From Pseudoips prasinana (Eukaryota; Arthropoda; Insecta; Lepidoptera; Nolidae): a stretch of 64,000 nucleotides of DNA. Numbering within the stretch: position 1 is the stretch's first letter; each line of letters begins with the position of its first letter. Positions 11,746 to 22,829 of this stretch are shown here, one piece after another. The translations under genes and the position numbers were made by a program. The stretch is taken from positions 310,001-374,000 of the forward strand of contig OX621237.1 of the NCBI GenBank assembly GCA_951640165.1. The letters run 5' to 3'. The notes below the pieces were generated by a model. It was not told the DNA's origin. It saw nothing but the letters and a program-made list of their open reading frames with translations, and made no database searches.

Positions 11746-11980
11746 CATAGCCTAGTTGGTAGTGCTCCTGCCTACGAAGCTGGTGGTCCTGGGTTCGAAT
11801 CCCGGTAAGTGCAAATATTTGTGTGATGAGCACGGATATTTGTTTCTGAGTCATGGATGGTTTCTATGTATATATGTATTTATCTATCTATATAAGTATG
11901 TATATCGTCGCCTGGTACCCATAGTACAAGTTTTGCTTAGTTTGGGGCTAGGATAATCTGTGTAAAAAAAAAAAATAAAA
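11746..11980 (+). mobile_element. tRNA-derived SINE with poly-A tail
   Basis: A-box-like TAGCCTAGTTGGTAGTGCTC and B box GGTTCGAATCC (11792-11802) form a pol III internal promoter. The body has the lepidopteran SINE phrases ATGTATTTATCTATCTATAT, GTATATCGTCGCCTGGTA and GTTTGGGGCTAGG, and the element ends in an A-rich tail (11964-11985). It resembles the Metulj group described from Heliconius (assignment from memory). No coding function; it would depend on a LINE RT in trans. Confidence 0.8.
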
Positions 11981-11985
11981 AAAAT

Positions 11986-13997
11986 ACTGTACTACACAGA
12001 AACAATTAAACTAATACCCATAATCTAAAATAACGCATATAAAATTGATACATAAATTCTTATACTAAAATAGAACATGCATTCTATAAAATGATTGCAT
12101 CACAACTTATTTTGCATTTTGCACTTTGTTTGCTGCGTTGCATTTTTAGCACGCGGTATGAAGTTCGGCGAGTGTCCGAGTACAATTCTAACGCTTTTAA
12201 GTTATAACGTTATGATATATGATATTCTAATCACTAATTCTTGGACATATTATTAACTGCGTAGACTATTCTGAATGTCTAATTATTATCAGGAATACCT
12301 TCGACTCGTCCTTTGATAAGAATTACCAAATCAATATATCAATATAAACTGACTATTGAACTATAGTAAAATTTAATTTATAAAATACCTCTTTTTTTAA
12401 CACTGGATAATATAATAAAAAAAATAAAAAACAAACAAAATTTAGTATAAACTAGAACATAAAATAATATCTTTCACTTTAGTGAGACATTGCTTGAGGG
12501 AAACCTCCTCCTGAAACCTGAACCATTTAAAATATTTAAAAAAATACTTGAGAGGTGTCAAGAGACACCCGGATGGAACGAAGTTTTCTTTCGATTTATT
12601 AGTACAGGAATTATATTTTTTTTAAAGTTATAATAATGTTTTTTTTTATTATTAACAAATATAATGTAATATAAACTTAATTAGTAGGTTCAATTTTAGT
12701 AATAAAAAAAAGCAAAAAGTGTCCATACAACTTTTCCTCTTAATTTTTTCCGTCTAACCCCCTTTCGCAAAGCGCGATAAGGAACTTCGTTCCAAAAATA
12801 AACATACATTTTCTGCAGATTTTTAAATGATATTTCATATAATCACTTTCAATGTCTAAATTAATTCAAATCTATTTTAAATAGTCGCATGCCAAAAATA
12901 TTGTTTTTTCTGCTCGCTAAAACTACATTATAATTATATATTTTTATATTAGCCACAAATACAGCTTCGAGTAATCATGGGCAGTTGCTTCAAACAGTTA
13001 TACATATAATTTCTTAGTTACCCACATAAAGCAAGTAAATGGATTACAGTGGGGCAAATGATGCAGCCCCCTACAAAATTACAATGGACAGAGTTTTGAG
13101 ATGATTTTATAACATTATGACCATGAAACGTTATCTGAAATATAATTTTAGACTGCATACAACATAAATTTTCTACAAAGGCAAAGTAAATTTTCTAAAA
13201 ATTAGTGAAACTGTGTTTCTTAGATTCATGCTCTTAATAAAGTCAAAATCAATGTATAACCATTGTACTTTAAATTTTTCAATTAATGGCAACACTTAAT
13301 AATATTCGGCAACAACCTCGAACATCTAGTTTATTCTTGTTAAAATGTACCCAATTAGGGTTGGTTGTCCGGCCCGTATCGTTTTAAAGCATATGTGTCA
13401 CATAAATTCTAGCTTACATTTGATGCCAAACTCAGACTATCATATACGTGATTGGTTTAAATGCCTCGCATAGTGAATGTACATTATATCACTGCATTGA
13501 TTACTATTAATGAACTAATGATAATCATAATTAAAAAAACCTAAATTATAAAACACTATGTTATTATATTCTTGGCGTACCTAAATACCAAATTCATACC
13601 AAATAAATCTATCTAAGTCTTATTCATTACGCTCATTACTACTCTGTACGTACGTAACGGCTACTTGAATATTTAAAAAAGGAATATATTTGCCATTTTC
13701 TCGTAAGACATGTGACCTCTGATATAGGACTATTTTTTTTTTATTAAAACGTTTTTTTAAATGTCCATTAAACCCTCACAGGGTGCCGCGTATATAGGTA
13801 TAACCTTGACGGTAATATTTATATTTTATTTATTTATTTATTGCGCAATCTCGTGGGCCCATACTTCCTAGGAATAATAAATCATTTATTTATCATTTTG
13901 GTGATTTATATTATTCATTAGTACATTACATCTCAATGTATTCATTATACCCTTTTTCATTAGGGCGGTACACATGGTCCGGCCGGACTCTTTATTT
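11986..13997. other. AT-rich intergenic, with a small inverted-repeat unit at 12555-12793
   Basis: No gene. Near 12555-12570 a mini-hairpin GGTGTC-AAGA-GACACC is followed by GGAACGAAGTT (12575-12585), whose complement AACTTCGTTCC lies at 12783-12793. The ~220 bp between may be a non-autonomous element whose ends I cannot fix. The rest is A/T-rich with homopolymer runs (for example T9 at 13732-13741). Confidence 0.4.
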
Positions 13998-14902
13998 GGG
14001 TACACTACATTAATACGAAAAACTTTATTCCGACAGTTACAAATACGAATTTCAAAATACCGACTTTCATAATTCCGAATGGTAGAAAATTCCGAATATT
14101 ACAACTCCGACTTATAATTACTCCTAGTTTTATAATTCCTAAATTTCAATATTCCTAACGTTTATAATTACTAATCTTAAAATACCGAGCTTCAATAGAT
14201 CGAATAACAAAAAAAAAAGACTTAACCAACTGCAAGCAGGCATGCAGCATGCAAGCAGGCATGCAGCATGCAAGCAGGCATGCAGCATGCATGCAAGCAG
14301 GCATGCAGCATGCAAGCAGGAATGCAGCAAGCAAGCAGGCATGCAACATGCAGCAAGCATTGTTTCTGTCACGACTCCGGCGCTGCGGGGTTTAAGCGGC
14401 CCCACGCGAGCTTATTGTCGCAGATGGTTTTAACGCTCACCACCGCAGCTTCGGCTGGCTGGCCGGCTGAGCCGGCCAGCCTCAGGCGCGCCGGCGGGCC
14501 TTCAAACCACCTGCTCCTCAGCTCACGGGCCGCCCCACCCCTCCGCGCCTACGCGGGCTTAAATTACACTCTAGGGTATGGCAGACAAGACTACGTGAAG
14601 TCGGTTTAGCAGCGATTCGTTTCTGTCACAAAATTTTCTAGCACAACATGTTGACTTTTAGTTTGTTCGAAGTATTTAAATTCGGAATGTCGTTTTTCGG
14701 ACCGAGAACCCTTCGAGAATTTGGCTCTTAGAACGTATGAAAATCGGAAAACTAACAAATCGCATTTACGACTTTCGGTAAGATAAATTTCGTGATATTT
14801 AATAATAGACATTACAATTCTTAGGTATTATGAGATTCGGAGTTTTCAAAATCGGAACATCCAAATTCGGAATAAAATATTTCGGAGTATTTGGGTGTTC
14901 CC
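13998..14902. mobile_element. CCGA-array element, copy 1
   Basis: Terminal GGGTACAC (13998-14005) faces GTGTTCCC (14895-14902), a 7/8 inverted repeat. Behind the left end, about a dozen degenerate units of ~15-16 bp end in CCGA, CGA or CCTA (14010-14210). Behind the right end, the same motif appears inverted as TCGGA, with four successive exact 15-bp steps at the terminus. Between the arrays lie a 19-bp minisatellite and a GC-rich core (14360-14640) with a strong GCTGGCCGGC hairpin. No transposase ORF. The layout fits a non-autonomous DNA element with subterminal transposase-binding arrays (like CACTA or Foldback elements), but the superfamily is unknown. Confidence 0.6.
14232..14358. repeat. 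19-bp minisatellite, copy-1 array
   Basis: About seven tandem units of GCAAGCAGGCATGCAGCAT with point changes and one 4-bp insertion. The unit lacks stop codons in most frames, which creates spurious ORFs on both strands. Confidence 0.9.
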
Positions 14903-14908
14903 CTCTTT

Positions 14909-16073
14909 GGGTACACTACATTAATACGAAAAACTTTATTCCGACAGTCACAAATACGAATTTCAAAATACCGACTTTCATAATTCCGATTGGTAGAAAA
15001 TTCCGAATATTACAAATCCGCCTTATCATTACTCCTAGTTTTATAATTCCTAAATTTCAATATTCCTAACGTAAATAATTACTATTCTCAAAATACCGAG
15101 CTTCAATAGATCGAATAACAAAAAGTCCGACTTAATGATAATTCGAAACATCAACAATACGAATAAAAATATTTTGTTTCCCCGGTCACAGTTCTAACCT
15201 AACCCAAATGATTCACCAACAATGGAGGGGATCTGGTACTCGGCGGCTGCATGCAACATGCAGACAGGCATGCAGCATGCAAGCAGTCATGCAGCATGCA
15301 AGCAGGCATGCAGCATGCAAGTAATCATGCAGCATGTTAGCAGGCATGCAGCATGCAAGCAAGCATGCAAGCAGGCACGCAGCATGCATGCAGGCATGCA
15401 GCATGCATGCAGGCATGCAGCTGGCATGCAGCATGCAAGCAGGCATGCAACATGCAAGCAGGCATGCAACGTGCAAGCAGGAATGCAGCAGGCATGCAAC
15501 ATGCAAGCAGGCATGCAACATGCAGCAAGCATTGTTTCTGTCACGGCTCCGGCGCTGCGGGGTTTAGGCGGCCCCACGCGAGTTTATCGTCGCAGATGGT
15601 TTTAACGCTCACCACCGCAGCATCGGCTTGCTGGCCGGCTTCGCCGGCCAACCTCAGCCGCGGCGGCGGGCCTTCAAACCACCTGCTCCTCAGCTCGCGG
15701 GCCGCCCCACCCCTCCGCGCCTACGCGGGCTTAAATTACACTCTAGGGTATTGCAGACAAGACTACGTGAAGTCGGTTTTGCAGCGATTCGTTTCTGTCA
15801 CAAAATTTTGTAGCCCAACATGTTGACTTTTAGTTTATTCGAAGAATTGAAATTCGGAATGTCGTTTTTCGGACCGAGAACCCTTCGAGAATTTGGCTCT
15901 TAGAACGTATGAAAATCGGAAAACTAACAAATCGCATTTACGACTTTCGGTAAGATAAATTTGTGATATTTAATAATAGACATTACAATTCTTAGGTATT
16001 ATGAAATTCGGATTTTTCAAAATCGGAACATCAACATTCGGAATAAAATATTTCGGAGTATTTGGGTGTTCCC
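14909..16073. mobile_element. CCGA-array element, copy 2
   Basis: Direct tandem repeat of the unit at 13998-14902, separated by six bases. Left array and GC-rich core are near-identical to copy 1. It keeps ~130 bp (about 15125-15245, including TTTCCCCGGTCACAG) that copy 1 has lost before the minisatellite, and its minisatellite is more than twice as long. Its ends are GGGTACAC (14909) and GTGTTCCC (16066-16073). The core hairpin differs between copies in the loop and closing pairs yet remains foldable (GCTGAGC in copy 1, GCTTCGC in copy 2). Confidence 0.6.
15246..15531. repeat. 19-bp minisatellite, copy-2 array
   Basis: About fifteen variant units of the same 19-bp motif as 14232-14358, with shortened (11-15 bp) variants interspersed. 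The difference in copy number between the two element copies shows the array is unstable. Confidence 0.9.
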
Positions 16074-16289
16074 CATCCATTACACATATACATACCCAAA
16101 TGTACTATCAAATCCAAAATAAATATTTAGATCTATAAGGTTCTTGATTCGCTTTTGCTTGCAATAGATATATTTACTAAGTGGCTTAATATCGGTGAAA
16201 TAATTTTTGATACTAACTTCAGTATATAAGTACTTACTTCATCAAAACCAGTGCTATGCCTTTTTTTTTATGAGTGTATAATATATAGA
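16074..16289. other. AT-rich spacer, no gene
   Basis: No feature seen apart from a T9 run at 16260-16269. Confidence 0.35.
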
Positions 16290-16800
16290 TATCTTCAGAC
16301 GTGGTCGGATTCATAAACATGGAATGGGAATAATTACTACGGCATGCCGATGTTTTCTTTATGGTACCATGACCTAATTCAGTTTGGTTTTTATCAGTGA
16401 AGAAGACATTAAAAGCTTCAGCTAGACTAATGGGATCATTAATAATTGTTCCATTGACAATTAGTTATTTAACTTCATTTTTGGGTTTATTGTGATTTCG
16501 ATCTGTTCGAAGCCGTTTCATTCTGGGCTTTCTGTGTTAAATTTATTATTTTGTTTAAGCGTATTGTATGCCATTTGAATTTGTTCTTATTTAATGAGCT
16601 TAGATGTTTTCACGTTTTCGCTTCGAGCATTTTCTTATGCCATTCGTTATCCATTTCAGTCTATTTAGGCAGCATATTTTAAGCGTTTGCAAAGTAAAAC
16701 ATAAATAATAAAATAATGTGAACATGTCATGGAAAATGTCAAAAGCTGTGTTAGAGTCATCTGTTTCATATACTTCGTTCAATGTAAGTGACTGTAAGTA
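16290..16800 (-). pseudogene. Degenerate LINE endonuclease-RT linker
   Basis: On the minus strand the sequence reads through several stops as NEVYETDDSNTAFDIFHDMF, then KWITNGIRKCSKRKRE, then NGTIINDPISLAEAFNVFF. These are the characteristic blocks between endonuclease and RT in jockey/CR1-group LINEs ('..WIT.GI..S.KRK..' and '..I.DP..IAEAFN.YF'). At least three stops or shifts. It may belong to the same family as 5795-6835, which begins where this fragment ends in the protein. Confidence 0.6.
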
Positions 16801-17732
16801 TTCTTTAAACTAATTAGGTTTATAATTATTTCACTGTTGTTTATTGTGTTTAGAAAGCTCATATCGTAATTGGGATAATAATGTAGTTTGATTTTATTAT
16901 TATATAGTATTTAAGGACGTACTAAAAAATATACGTGGTTTTTAGGTACCTACCATTTAATGAACCAGGAAAAAAAACTGTTAAGATAAGGTGGTGTAAA
17001 ATAAAGATAATATATTCGTCTCTTAAACTTGCAAATAATAACTGTGTAGTTCTAAACAAAATTTTCAGAGAAATACGTTTTTACCATCACAAGATTAAGT
17101 ACTTATATTAATTATATTTTAAATTAAGTACTTATATTGTCTGTTTTTACTACAGGAGCAAGAATGTGCGGATAAAGATTATAGACCCAGATGTAGAAGT
17201 ATTATTGAAATCGATTACCTTTTTGAAAATTTACTCTTTTTGATTGCGGTGTGAAGTTTCTTAGCATACTTGATGAAAAACGAACTAAATATAGCCTGGT
17301 TTTGATGTGTTATTTTCATTTGTATGTACATCAATAGTCTATAGATAAATAATAAACAATTATATTATTTGTACTACGGTCAATTTTATACTTTATCGTA
17401 TGTAGTCGTCCTTGGCGGCGCATCTTGGTGTATCTAACCCAGTATTACTTATCCTCCGTCAACATAAGTGTATTATGGTTAAAAGATACTGGAGTTAGAA
17501 TACTGGCTCAGTGATACCAATACCTGGCCTACTCTGTATTGTCTATTTTGTTCTTCCAAAAAGTGCATCCATTCATTATAAATAAAAATATTAAATGCAT
17601 ATTTTGGATTAATCCAATATTTTAAGAGTATCGGTCGAGATAGAAAAATCGTTCATTAAATGGACTATAAATCGTATATGGTAAATTTTACGAAACAGTT
17701 AACAGGATATAAAAGATGCGAAATTTTATTTT
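16801..17732. other. AT-rich intergenic, no gene
   Basis: No coding frame, tail or bounded repeat recognised. Confidence 0.4.
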
Positions 17733-17878
17733 GTACTGACACTAGCACATCCAGCTACCCCAATCTGACAAATTTCTTTTAAAATTTTTAAACTTTATCA
17801 AAAGCATAAGGTTCACTTTCAATTGGGGAAATCTGACAGATTGGGGTAGCTTGATGTGCTGGCGTCTGTACAATAATG
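17733..17878. repeat. Imperfect inverted repeat (~46-bp arms)
   Basis: The left arm (about 17733-17778) carries AGCACATCCAGCTACCCCAA; the right arm (about 17829-17878) carries its complement with about seven mismatches. The ~50-bp loop is AT-rich. Size and symmetry are those of a miniature inverted-repeat element or an arm pair of a larger one. No target duplication was evident. Confidence 0.65.
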
Positions 17879-17994
17879 GTCTAAGTAATGTATGCCCTAA
17901 ATTTCATAGTTTCTGAGATATTGGCCGAAAACATTTTTCAAGATGGCGCTTGAAGCTTCACCCGGATCTGTCAGCATTATTAGAAAAAAACATG

Positions 17995-18130
17995 CGGGGC
18001 ATTCTTTGTGACTGCCGACAGAAGTTAACTGTCGCAGCGGTAGTGAGTCACCTCGCCACTTCAGGTTCGTGTCACGGGTTCGATTACCGCGCAGGACTAC
18101 CATTTGTGTGAGCCATAAATACCAAACAGT
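17995..18130 (+). mobile_element. tRNA-like SINE head
   Basis: A-box-like TCGCAGCGGTAGTGAGTC and B box GGGTTCGATTAC (18077-18088), followed by a SINE-like CAGGACTACCATTTGTGTGAG junction. The 3' limit is unclear. Related in layout to the SINEs at 18371 and 22085 but not the same family. Confidence 0.5.
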
Positions 18131-18370
18131 ACTCAACGCTCCTAAACAAGTTTTCATTTCAAAAAGTTAAATGTAAAATAAAACATTTGTTTGCAACTTA
18201 GGCATTCAAGTATCAAAATTAGTTCAGTTGATTTATAAAATTGAGCATAAAGCGCCTTCAATGTGTGCGTGCGCACTGCTGTAGTGCGCAGGCGCGGATA
18301 GCTGAATTTGAGAGCGTCACAAATGTAATTACGTCCTTAATGTTATTTCCTTAATATTTTTGTTTTTTAA

Positions 18371-18605
18371 TCATAATAATGCTCGAATATTTATTTTTTC
18401 TTTATTTATTTTTTTAAAATAACGGCAATTTATCCCTGTGTCGCGGCGTACTATACAAACATATAATATAATAGACGTACACAAATTACACCCAGACTCA
18501 GAAGAACTATTTATGGGGCACACAAATAGTTGTCCGGCGCGTGACTCAAACCCGCGACACAAAGCAGCGAGGCGACTGTCGGAACCGCAACGCCACATGC
18601 GCAGT
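18371..18605 (-). mobile_element. tRNA-derived SINE, family S2 (minus copy)
   Basis: On the minus strand: GTCGCCTCGCTGC, B box GGGTTTGAGTC, then GACAACTATTTGTG, AAATAGTT, GTCTGGGTGTAATTTGTGT and ACACAGGGATAAA. The same string of blocks occurs in plus orientation at 22085-22275, so these are two copies of one SINE. Its A-rich tail would be the T-rich stretch at 18371-18420. Confidence 0.75.
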
Positions 18606-18656
18606 CAAACGATCTTTCACATGCAATTAGAAATAAAGCTGATATACATATAATAA

Positions 18657-18910
18657 CACCTCCATCCTAGTAAAGACTTTGTTACGCATGTTAAGTCTCA
18701 CAGCGGTTAAACGAGAGCCATTCAAGCACCCAAAGAACCTGGACTCGATACCAAGAGACAGTTTCCGTTCAGAGTAGGCAGTTCTGGGAGAAAACGTTGC
18801 ACAAAGCACGAGATGAGCGCTTTTAGTGATCCAGACGGTGAGCAAGCGCAAATGACCTCAAAAGAAACCTTGAAGAGGTATGAGGAGCACAAGTTAGAGC
18901 ATAATATCAT
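18657..18910 (-). other. Unrecognised minus-strand segment
   Basis: Two overlapping frames of 74 and 62 codons. A phrase such as SRFFGCLNGSRLTAVRLNMR looks protein-like, but I recognise no family. It could be a LINE ORF1 piece or chance. Confidence 0.2.
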
Positions 18911-19089
18911 TGCTATAATAAAATAATTTTTATAAAAATGTTTTCATACAATATGTACCTAAATATCTATGTTACTAGAAATAATATCTAATGTACACCT
19001 ACAACTATATTACTACAAACATGTTCTGACTATTTACAAGCGCTTTTTTAAAGTCTACGTGAATAAAAACCTTTTTTATTTTATTTTAT

Positions 19090-19375
19090 AGACAATCGAG
19101 AGAAGGCTTTTAGCGACTGATATACGCCTACCAGCGCGGGCCCCCAAGTTACTCCGTGAGCACTGGATCGTTTAATTGAAGTTCGCTAGAAATTTCCGAT
19201 CCTGGACACTTGGTGACTGGAGTAGCACACTCTTCTCTGATGAGGCTGGAATTTATCAGAATTTTGAGAACCAACGTCGGCGAGTGTTACAAAGACCAGC
19301 GGAACGCTGTTCTGATGTGTGTTTTAAAGAAATCAACCCTTACTTAGTTAGTTGGGCGATTGGCACTTAGCCTCC
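19090..19375 (+). pseudogene. Tc1-like transposase fragment
   Basis: Reading through one stop, the sequence gives RRLLATDIRLPARAPKLLRE, then KFARNFRSWTLGDWSSTLFS and a DE pair. This is the Tc1 block '..LEFAR.H..WT..DW..VIFSDE', whose D is the second catalytic Asp of the DDE triad, followed by RRRVLQRPAER. The N-terminal helix-turn-helix region, the first catalytic Asp and everything after ~19370 (third acidic residue, terminal repeats) are absent. A dead internal fragment of ~95 codons. Confidence 0.75.
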
Positions 19376-19779
19376 TTTAGTCAAGAAGGCCATTGTGCGT
19401 GTACTTATTTGGCTACGCAAACCATCTGTCCTACGCTCTTTACTTGTCACTACTTAAGGACATAACGCTTGGCTGGCAGTCTACAAAGTCATCCCCAATC
19501 AAATCAATGGTCACCGTTGTATTAATAGGCAGATGCACCGGCCCACAACTGGCCAACTCGTTATACAAGTTCTGATTTATGGGGGCTACTGGACATGTTG
19601 TGTCTTTTACATAATTTGTCAACTTATCATTACAATGAATTAATTGCAATTCAAGATTTCTAATTTAACACAGTGCTTCTTCAACATTATTATAACATTA
19701 TTTATAAAATTTTCATTACTTATCAAAAGACTCTGTCTCCGCATGCAGACTGTCTTGCTCTTGGATAGTAGACTCTAGT
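19376..19779. other. Spacer, no gene recognised
   Basis: Short frames on both strands (for example plus 19393-19575) have no recognisable similarity. Confidence 0.35.
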
Positions 19780-20510
19780 GGGTGGTTGAGTTTCACAAGT
19801 TCTCTTTTCAGTGACGTATTACTATCAATAAGTCATCTTGCTTTTGACATGAAGTTGCATCATTCATTAACATCGTACAGTCGTCGTCTTGAACACTTTA
19901 GAATGGTCTCGCTGAATGAAAGACGCCAACTGCTTGACCTATCATTCTTACATAGTTTATTAAACAATAGAATAGATTGTCCTGAATTATTGTCTAAAAT
20001 CAATATCTCTGCTCCAAGTAGGCTACCGCGCTCGGGAGTCTACAAGCTGCTCACTGTCCGTCTATACAAAACTAACATAGGTCTTAATTCACCTTTAATA
20101 AGAATAGCCAAATTATATAATAGCCTTCAGCGACTGGCAGACTTGGACATCTTTGGTGATAATTTGGTTAGATTTAAGAAAAAAATCACAGAATACCTGT
20201 ATTCCAGGCTTCGATAATTATCATAACACACGGTTGAATATCTATTTTTATATATATATATATATTTTTAATCTTAAATGTTTCCAATTTTTGTTTTAAT
20301 TTTTAATTTTTATTTTTAACTTAGTGTTTCTGTTTTGTTAATGTATGTAAAGCATTTTTTTATATTTGGCGAAAGCATTTTATTATTGTTAGTTGTGGTT
20401 GCCTGTAACTGAATGAGCACAAGGCATGTCTTTAAATACTACTTAGTTGTAAGAAATGTGTATCATTTGTTGGTGATCCTAATAAAATAAATAAAATAAA
20501 TAAATAAGCC
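19780..20510 (+). pseudogene. LINE 3' end: RT C-terminal domain and tail
   Basis: A 143-codon frame (19786-20217) matches the extreme C-terminus of jockey/CR1-group ORF2 proteins: YSRRLEHFRMVSLNERRQLL, DLSFLHSLLNNRIDCPELLS, a TNIGLNSPLIRIAKLYN block and a final FKKKITEYL. A ~270-bp 3' UTR follows with a (TA)n stretch near 20250, ending in an (AAATAAAT)n tail at 20481-20508. 5'-truncated and non-functional. Confidence 0.75.
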
Positions 20511-21344
20511 TTTTTATCTCCACCTCATTGTCTTCACGCTCTTGTTCAAGTTTATGACCCCTGGTATTGGTATTTCTATAAGTTGTTTAGAGCTGATTTC
20601 AACTTAGGTTCAGCTACTTGAGTTGCAGCCATGCTTCGGGTTTTCATGATGTGAGGTGAATGAGGATGGGCTGAAAACAAAGAGAGGCTGAACAGAGAAC
20701 TAAAAAGAAATAGGAAGCTTAAGATGTATTTATAATCAGAGGTCAAAGGAGTGACATATTATTATGAAAATAAACTGGTTAGTTAGCTAGAGATAATATA
20801 TAAAAAAGACAGCTTTATAATAAAGCAACACTTAAATATTTAGTTACAAACTTTTAACTTTATCTATATGACACCTAATCAGAGTTTTAATTACTAAGTT
20901 CTAGTCAGGTTAACTTAGTATGTGTAGATATTTCAAAATTTATCGAATGGCAGAGTATATCAGTATAGTAATTGAGTTATTGAAGTGTTTGTGTCTGTGG
21001 CCAGTTAATAACGTCGGCGAATTTGCTTCCACACAGTAAGTCGAGCAAATAGAGACAGAAATTAGGGCAGTGTGAACTGGACGTAACTCACACTAATGAG
21101 TCGAGTAAATGGTTGGTTAGGTTAGCATGAATGTGTAAAAGATTAAAAATAAAGAATAAGTAATATACTCACCAGGATTTCACACAAAAGTGTAAACTTA
21201 ATCGAATAAAGTTGGACCAGCGCAGTGACAGCTCATGCGTCGACGGATATCAGTTGTTTATGGCTTATTTCTTCAGAAAACCAACCATATTCAATTATTT
21301 AACATGCAATTTAGATTAATAATAGTAATATTTCATATTTTATA
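20511..21344. other. Intergenic, no gene recognised
   Basis: Moderately AT-rich; no domain, tail or repeat boundary that I can support. Confidence 0.35.
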
Positions 21345-22078
21345 ACAGGCGCGTGTGATTTACTCCGCTGTTTTGCTTCCACAGCCCAGTTTTGCTGAGC
21401 CTTATGGCTGTCTTGTTAGACCTATAGGTTCAGTGGTTTGAGATTTAATAAGACAGCGGAGATCTAGTTCTCATGCTGCCTGTAGTTTCTAAGTATGCTA
21501 GTCTTTTGTAGCTTTGGAGTTTTGTTTTTGCCGTGTTTAGCTATGTTCTGGGCCGCCACATAACGACCGATACGTTGAAACCCGTAGTATTAAATTTTTG
21601 TAGAGCCATAGGGTCATAGATGGTGTACGGCCTCTCTAAAGTCTTCTTCATTGCCACCAAACGGTTGTTCGGGACTTGCAAATTTTCACCTCCATGTGTT
21701 AGTTCCAGTTAACCTAGCTGTCAAGCGTTATTCTTAGGTATTTGACCTCAGTTGAGAGGGTCACACTTGGATTGGCTTAGCAGACCTGTGGTCTGGTTTG
21801 GGTGAGACATGCCAATTGGAAATGATTTATTTCGCACTATCTGACGCCAGGGTAGTCCACTATGGTTTCATTTCTGGACCTTACGAAAATGGGTTGGATG
21901 CCCCTGTTAATTATGAATACCACATATTCTGCTTTACACAGATCCTGCATTAAGGGGATGGTCTTGTTGTTGTCCTCCAGTCTGTGTAGCGCAGCCGTAA
22001 CGATTTGTTTATGCTGAAGGTTGGTCTGGACGATATCTCCCTTAAAATCTCCCCTATAAATATTGTCAGTGATATTCG
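21345..22078 (-). pseudogene. R1-like LINE with large internal deletion
   Basis: The right part (22075-21837, minus) reads NLQHKQIVTAALHRLEDNNK, the first block of the R1/jockey endonuclease, ending before the catalytic core. Directly to its left, 21800-21345 reads (with stops) SVVMWRPRT, KTKLQSYKRLAYLETTGSMR and KTAIRLSKTGLWKQNS, the RT thumb and connection region ('..WWPRT...KLQ.LQRLACL.ITGAMRT..'). About 2 kb of EN and RT is therefore missing between residues that now lie side by side. A SINE lies just upstream of the 5' end. Confidence 0.65.
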
Positions 22079-22084
22079 ACTGCA

Positions 22085-22275
22085 CGTGGTGCGCATTGGC
22101 TAAGACAGTCGCCTCGCCTCTCTGTCGCGGGTTCGAGTCCCGCGCTGGACAACTATTTGATAGACCCATAAATAGTTGCTCTGTGTCTGGATGTAATTTG
22201 TGTCCGTCTATTACATGTTTGTAAAGTACCCCGCGATACAGGGATTAGACTCCCTAGTGCGGGCGGTCTTTAAAA
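22085..22275 (+). mobile_element. tRNA-derived SINE, family S2 (plus copy)
   Basis: Blocks GACAGTCGCCTCGCCTC, B box GGGTTCGAGTCC (22129-22140), GACAACTATTTGATAG, AAATAGTT and GTCTGGATGTAATTTGTGT match the minus copy at 18371-18605. It is inserted next to or into the 5' region of the R1-like remnant. Confidence 0.8.
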
Positions 22276-22309
22276 AAATCGAGACACGCCTGTATTTCGC
22301 TAGAATCTT

Positions 22310-22800
22310 TAGTACCTACCTCAGATTTTGGGATACCTAAGGTCAAGAAGATTCCCTACTCTTGGATAGCCGCACCATATCACTTGAATTTTGGCCAGAC
22401 TTGAATTTTGTACAGCCAGGTTTTAGGCAGCCAAAGTGCAGCACGGAGTTACTTTGTGCTGTCTGGATGTCTACGGACTGTCCGCTTAGCACCCGGTATG
22501 GGTTACACATGACCATCCACGGTCAGCATTTTGTGTCTCTCGACTCAGCGCGGCATCACCTGCCAGGTGTTCTCTGGTAATATGGTAGGCATGGCCATGG
22601 CCAGCCCGCGTAGGTTTAGCGCTGCTGATGGTTCAGCGCTGTTCTGCGATATGAATTTACTATTTTCTTGATTCATTTTGGTCCCACGAGTAGCTAAGGA
22701 AGTATACGGTCGTGAACCGGCAGAATCCGGAATGCCGCTCCAAGGGCAGAAGTTACTTTCCGAGGTGCCCTGATATCGGAAAGACACCGTTAGTGACTGA
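22310..22800 (-). repeat. Unassigned coding-like repeat, shared with 51213-51560
   Basis: The minus frame (22787-22545) contains KFISQNSAEPSAALNLRGLA and PTILPENTWQVMPR. The plus strand at 51400-51480 encodes the same peptide blocks (ISQNSAEPLAALN, MPTILPE, NTWQVMPRR), so this is a dispersed repeat with a conserved frame. It may be LINE ORF1 or gag-like, but no zinc knuckle or RRM is visible here, so the family is left open. It lies where the 5' part of the R1-like LINE would be expected. Confidence 0.45.
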
Positions 22801-22829
22801 GCACCCCCTCAGTCATATTATAGCAGTTG

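Noticed and set aside
14139..15826. Several long overlapping ORFs on both strands (60-157 codons, His/Ala/Cys-rich)
   Set aside because: They are translations of the 19-bp minisatellite, which lacks stops in most frames; no start context or domain.
11746..22275. tRNA genes at the B-box sites (2841, 11746, 17995, 18371, 22085)
   Set aside because: No acceptor-stem pairing or anticodon arm of a functional tRNA; sequences continue into SINE bodies and tails.
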